This document shows, one piece after another, positions 4,827 to 5,755 of a stretch of DNA of 5,755 nt. The notes beneath the pieces are model-generated. The model saw nothing but the letters and a program-made list of their open reading frames with translations, was not told the origin of the DNA and did not search any database. Location: NCBI GenBank assembly GCA_030745815.1, contig JASLNX010000206.1:1-5755 (forward strand), in the 5' to 3' direction. Position 1 is the stretch's first letter. Every line of letters starts with the position of its first letter. Both the position numbers and the translations under genes were made by a program. The stretch is from an archaeon (lineage in GTDB: Archaea; Iainarchaeota; Iainarchaeia; Iainarchaeales; GCA-2688035).

Positions 4827-5755
4827 ATGCCTAACAAAAATTACCTCAAAGATCTAATGAAAAAGGTTAAAGAGGCAAAAAAAGAAAGTGCTGCTGGAAC
4901 AAGAGCAGACATAGATCTTGACCTGCCCGCCTTTGAAGAATTCAAAGAAGAAAAAGAAAAACCAAGGGCAATTGAGAATATAACAAACATTCCAAAGCAC
5001 GCTCAAGTGGAAAGCCCAGTTGAAGCAAAACCGGTTCCGGAAAAACCACCTGAAAAGGGAAGTGCAGCGGAGACTCTGCGAGGAGTAAAAGAACTTCCAA
5101 AACAAGAAGCCCCCCCGCACAAGAGCGAGGCAGAAAAAGATTTGGAGAAAGCTACCAAAAAAATAGAGGTTGCAAAATATGGCGACGTTAAAATTTACAA
5201 AATTCCAAAAAAACCCCTTCTTTACTATTTTGTTCCGGTTCCAAGATCAACTGGTGCAGAAAAAGCAATTATCAAAACCATAAAGGAAGCGGCCACGCGA
5301 CTTATTTCAATCTCATCATACAAAATTAGGGAACCAGAACAGCGAAGGATCGTATACAAACAAAAAATAATTGAGATTTTACGAAACAGTCCAGAACTAC
5401 ACATTCCAGAAAGACGATTTGAGTTTTACGCTAACGCTGTTGTACGAGAAATGGTTGGCTACGGAATAATTGATCCGCTTGTACGAGACGACAAGTTAGA
5501 AGAAATCATGGTTATTGGGCCAAAACAGCCTGTTTACCTGTTCCATCGTGATTACGAAATGATGGCCTCAAACATTGAATTTTACTCAAACCAAGAAATT
5601 GAAGATCTTGTAAACAAAATTGCACGAGAGATTGGAAGACGTGTTGACATAAGTGCGCCACTGCTTGACGCACGCTTGCCTGATGGGAGCAGGGTAAATG
5701 CAACAATTCCCCCTGCATCAGTTGGAGGCGGAACGCTTACAATAAGAAAGTTTAG
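4827..5755 (+). CDS. Type II/IV secretion system ATPase (pilus/archaellum assembly family), N-terminal part
   Basis: The gene runs off the right edge; 309 residues are visible. The family (GspE/VirB11/CpaF-like, including archaeal FlaI and PilB-type proteins) forms hexameric cytoplasmic ATPases that drive pilus assembly or secretion at the membrane. Residues 1 to about 115 are a Lys/Glu/Pro-rich, probably disordered tail. From about 116 an ordered domain begins (YGDVKIYKIPKKPLLYYF), followed by helices about 143-186. The typical N-terminal-domain signature follows: GYGIIDPLVRDDKLEEIMV (211-229). The strongly conserved segment RRVDISAPLLDARLPDGSRV (271-290) then leads through NATIPP to TLTIRKF at the edge. 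The Walker A and B boxes, expected further on, are outside the window. The start at 4827 has no ribosome binding site but is correctly spaced from a good promoter. A TadC/FlaJ-like membrane platform gene often follows such ATPases and would help tell pilus, archaellum or secretion roles apart. Confidence 0.93.
   Translation, partial: MPNKNYLKDLMKKVKEAKKESAAGTRADIDLDLPAFEEFKEEKEKPRAIENITNIPKHAQVESPVEAKPVPEKPPEKGSAAETLRGVKELPKQEAPPHKSEAEKDLEKATKKIEVAKYGDVKIYKIPKKPLLYYFVPVPRSTGAEKAIIKTIKEAATRLISISSYKIREPEQRRIVYKQKIIEILRNSPELHIPERRFEFYANAVVREMVGYGIIDPLVRDDKLEEIMVIGPKQPVYLFHRDYEMMASNIEFYSNQEIEDLVNKIAREIGRRVDISAPLLDARLPDGSRVNATIPPASVGGGTLTIRKF

Noticed and set aside
4854..5120. An 88-residue minus-strand open frame rich in Phe
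   Set aside because: It is the complement of the Lys/Glu-rich tail of the secretion ATPase (AAA and GAA codons read as TTT and TTC), so the composition is an artefact.
1..5755. RNA genes, CRISPR arrays, insertion sequences or long repeats
   Set aside because: No tRNA-like cloverleaf, regularly spaced repeat, transposase or terminal inverted repeat was noticed on reading both strands; coding genes fill almost the whole window.

Overview
The window looks archaeal. It holds a replication factor C small subunit (archaeal and eukaryotic clamp loader), an archaea-specific Nre-family repair protein, and a secretion/pilus ATPase of the kind found in archaeal type IV pilus loci. Upstream regions carry archaeal TATA boxes, several about 25-30 bases before a start codon, as expected for leaderless mRNAs. 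Base composition is moderately AT-rich and genes are tightly packed. The bacterial-type threonyl-tRNA synthetase would fit a DPANN-like or euryarchaeal lineage that acquired it, but the lineage cannot be settled from this window.

Layout: a truncated minus-strand membrane protein gene occupies the left edge (1-329). It diverges from rfcS (428-1390, plus) across a 98-base gap with one near-central TATA-like element that reads on both strands. A small basic protein of unknown function (1395-1661) follows rfcS after 4 bases. Converging on this pair, with only 28 bases between, is nreA (1690-2919, minus), a DNA repair factor with an N-terminal cysteine cluster and a C-terminal PCNA-binding motif. 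nreA diverges from thrS (3027-4760, plus) across a 107-base AT-rich region that contains two TATA boxes and a perfect 18-base palindrome. The last gene (from 4827, plus) has its own promoter and encodes the N-terminal part of a type II/IV secretion ATPase cut by the right edge.

Functionally, rfcS and nreA are both tied to PCNA: RFC loads the sliding clamp, and NreA carries a PCNA-interaction motif. thrS (translation, with an intact editing site but no TGS domain) and the secretion ATPase (surface pili or archaellum-like machinery) appear unrelated to this pair.

The points most worth a second look are the 88-residue basic protein coupled to rfcS, the palindrome over the presumed nreA core promoter, the TGS-less bacterial-type ThrRS, the long charged N-terminal tail of the ATPase, and the possible bidirectional TATA box upstream of rfcS. 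No clear new multi-gene system is visible. There are no RNA genes, CRISPR arrays or mobile elements that I can support.
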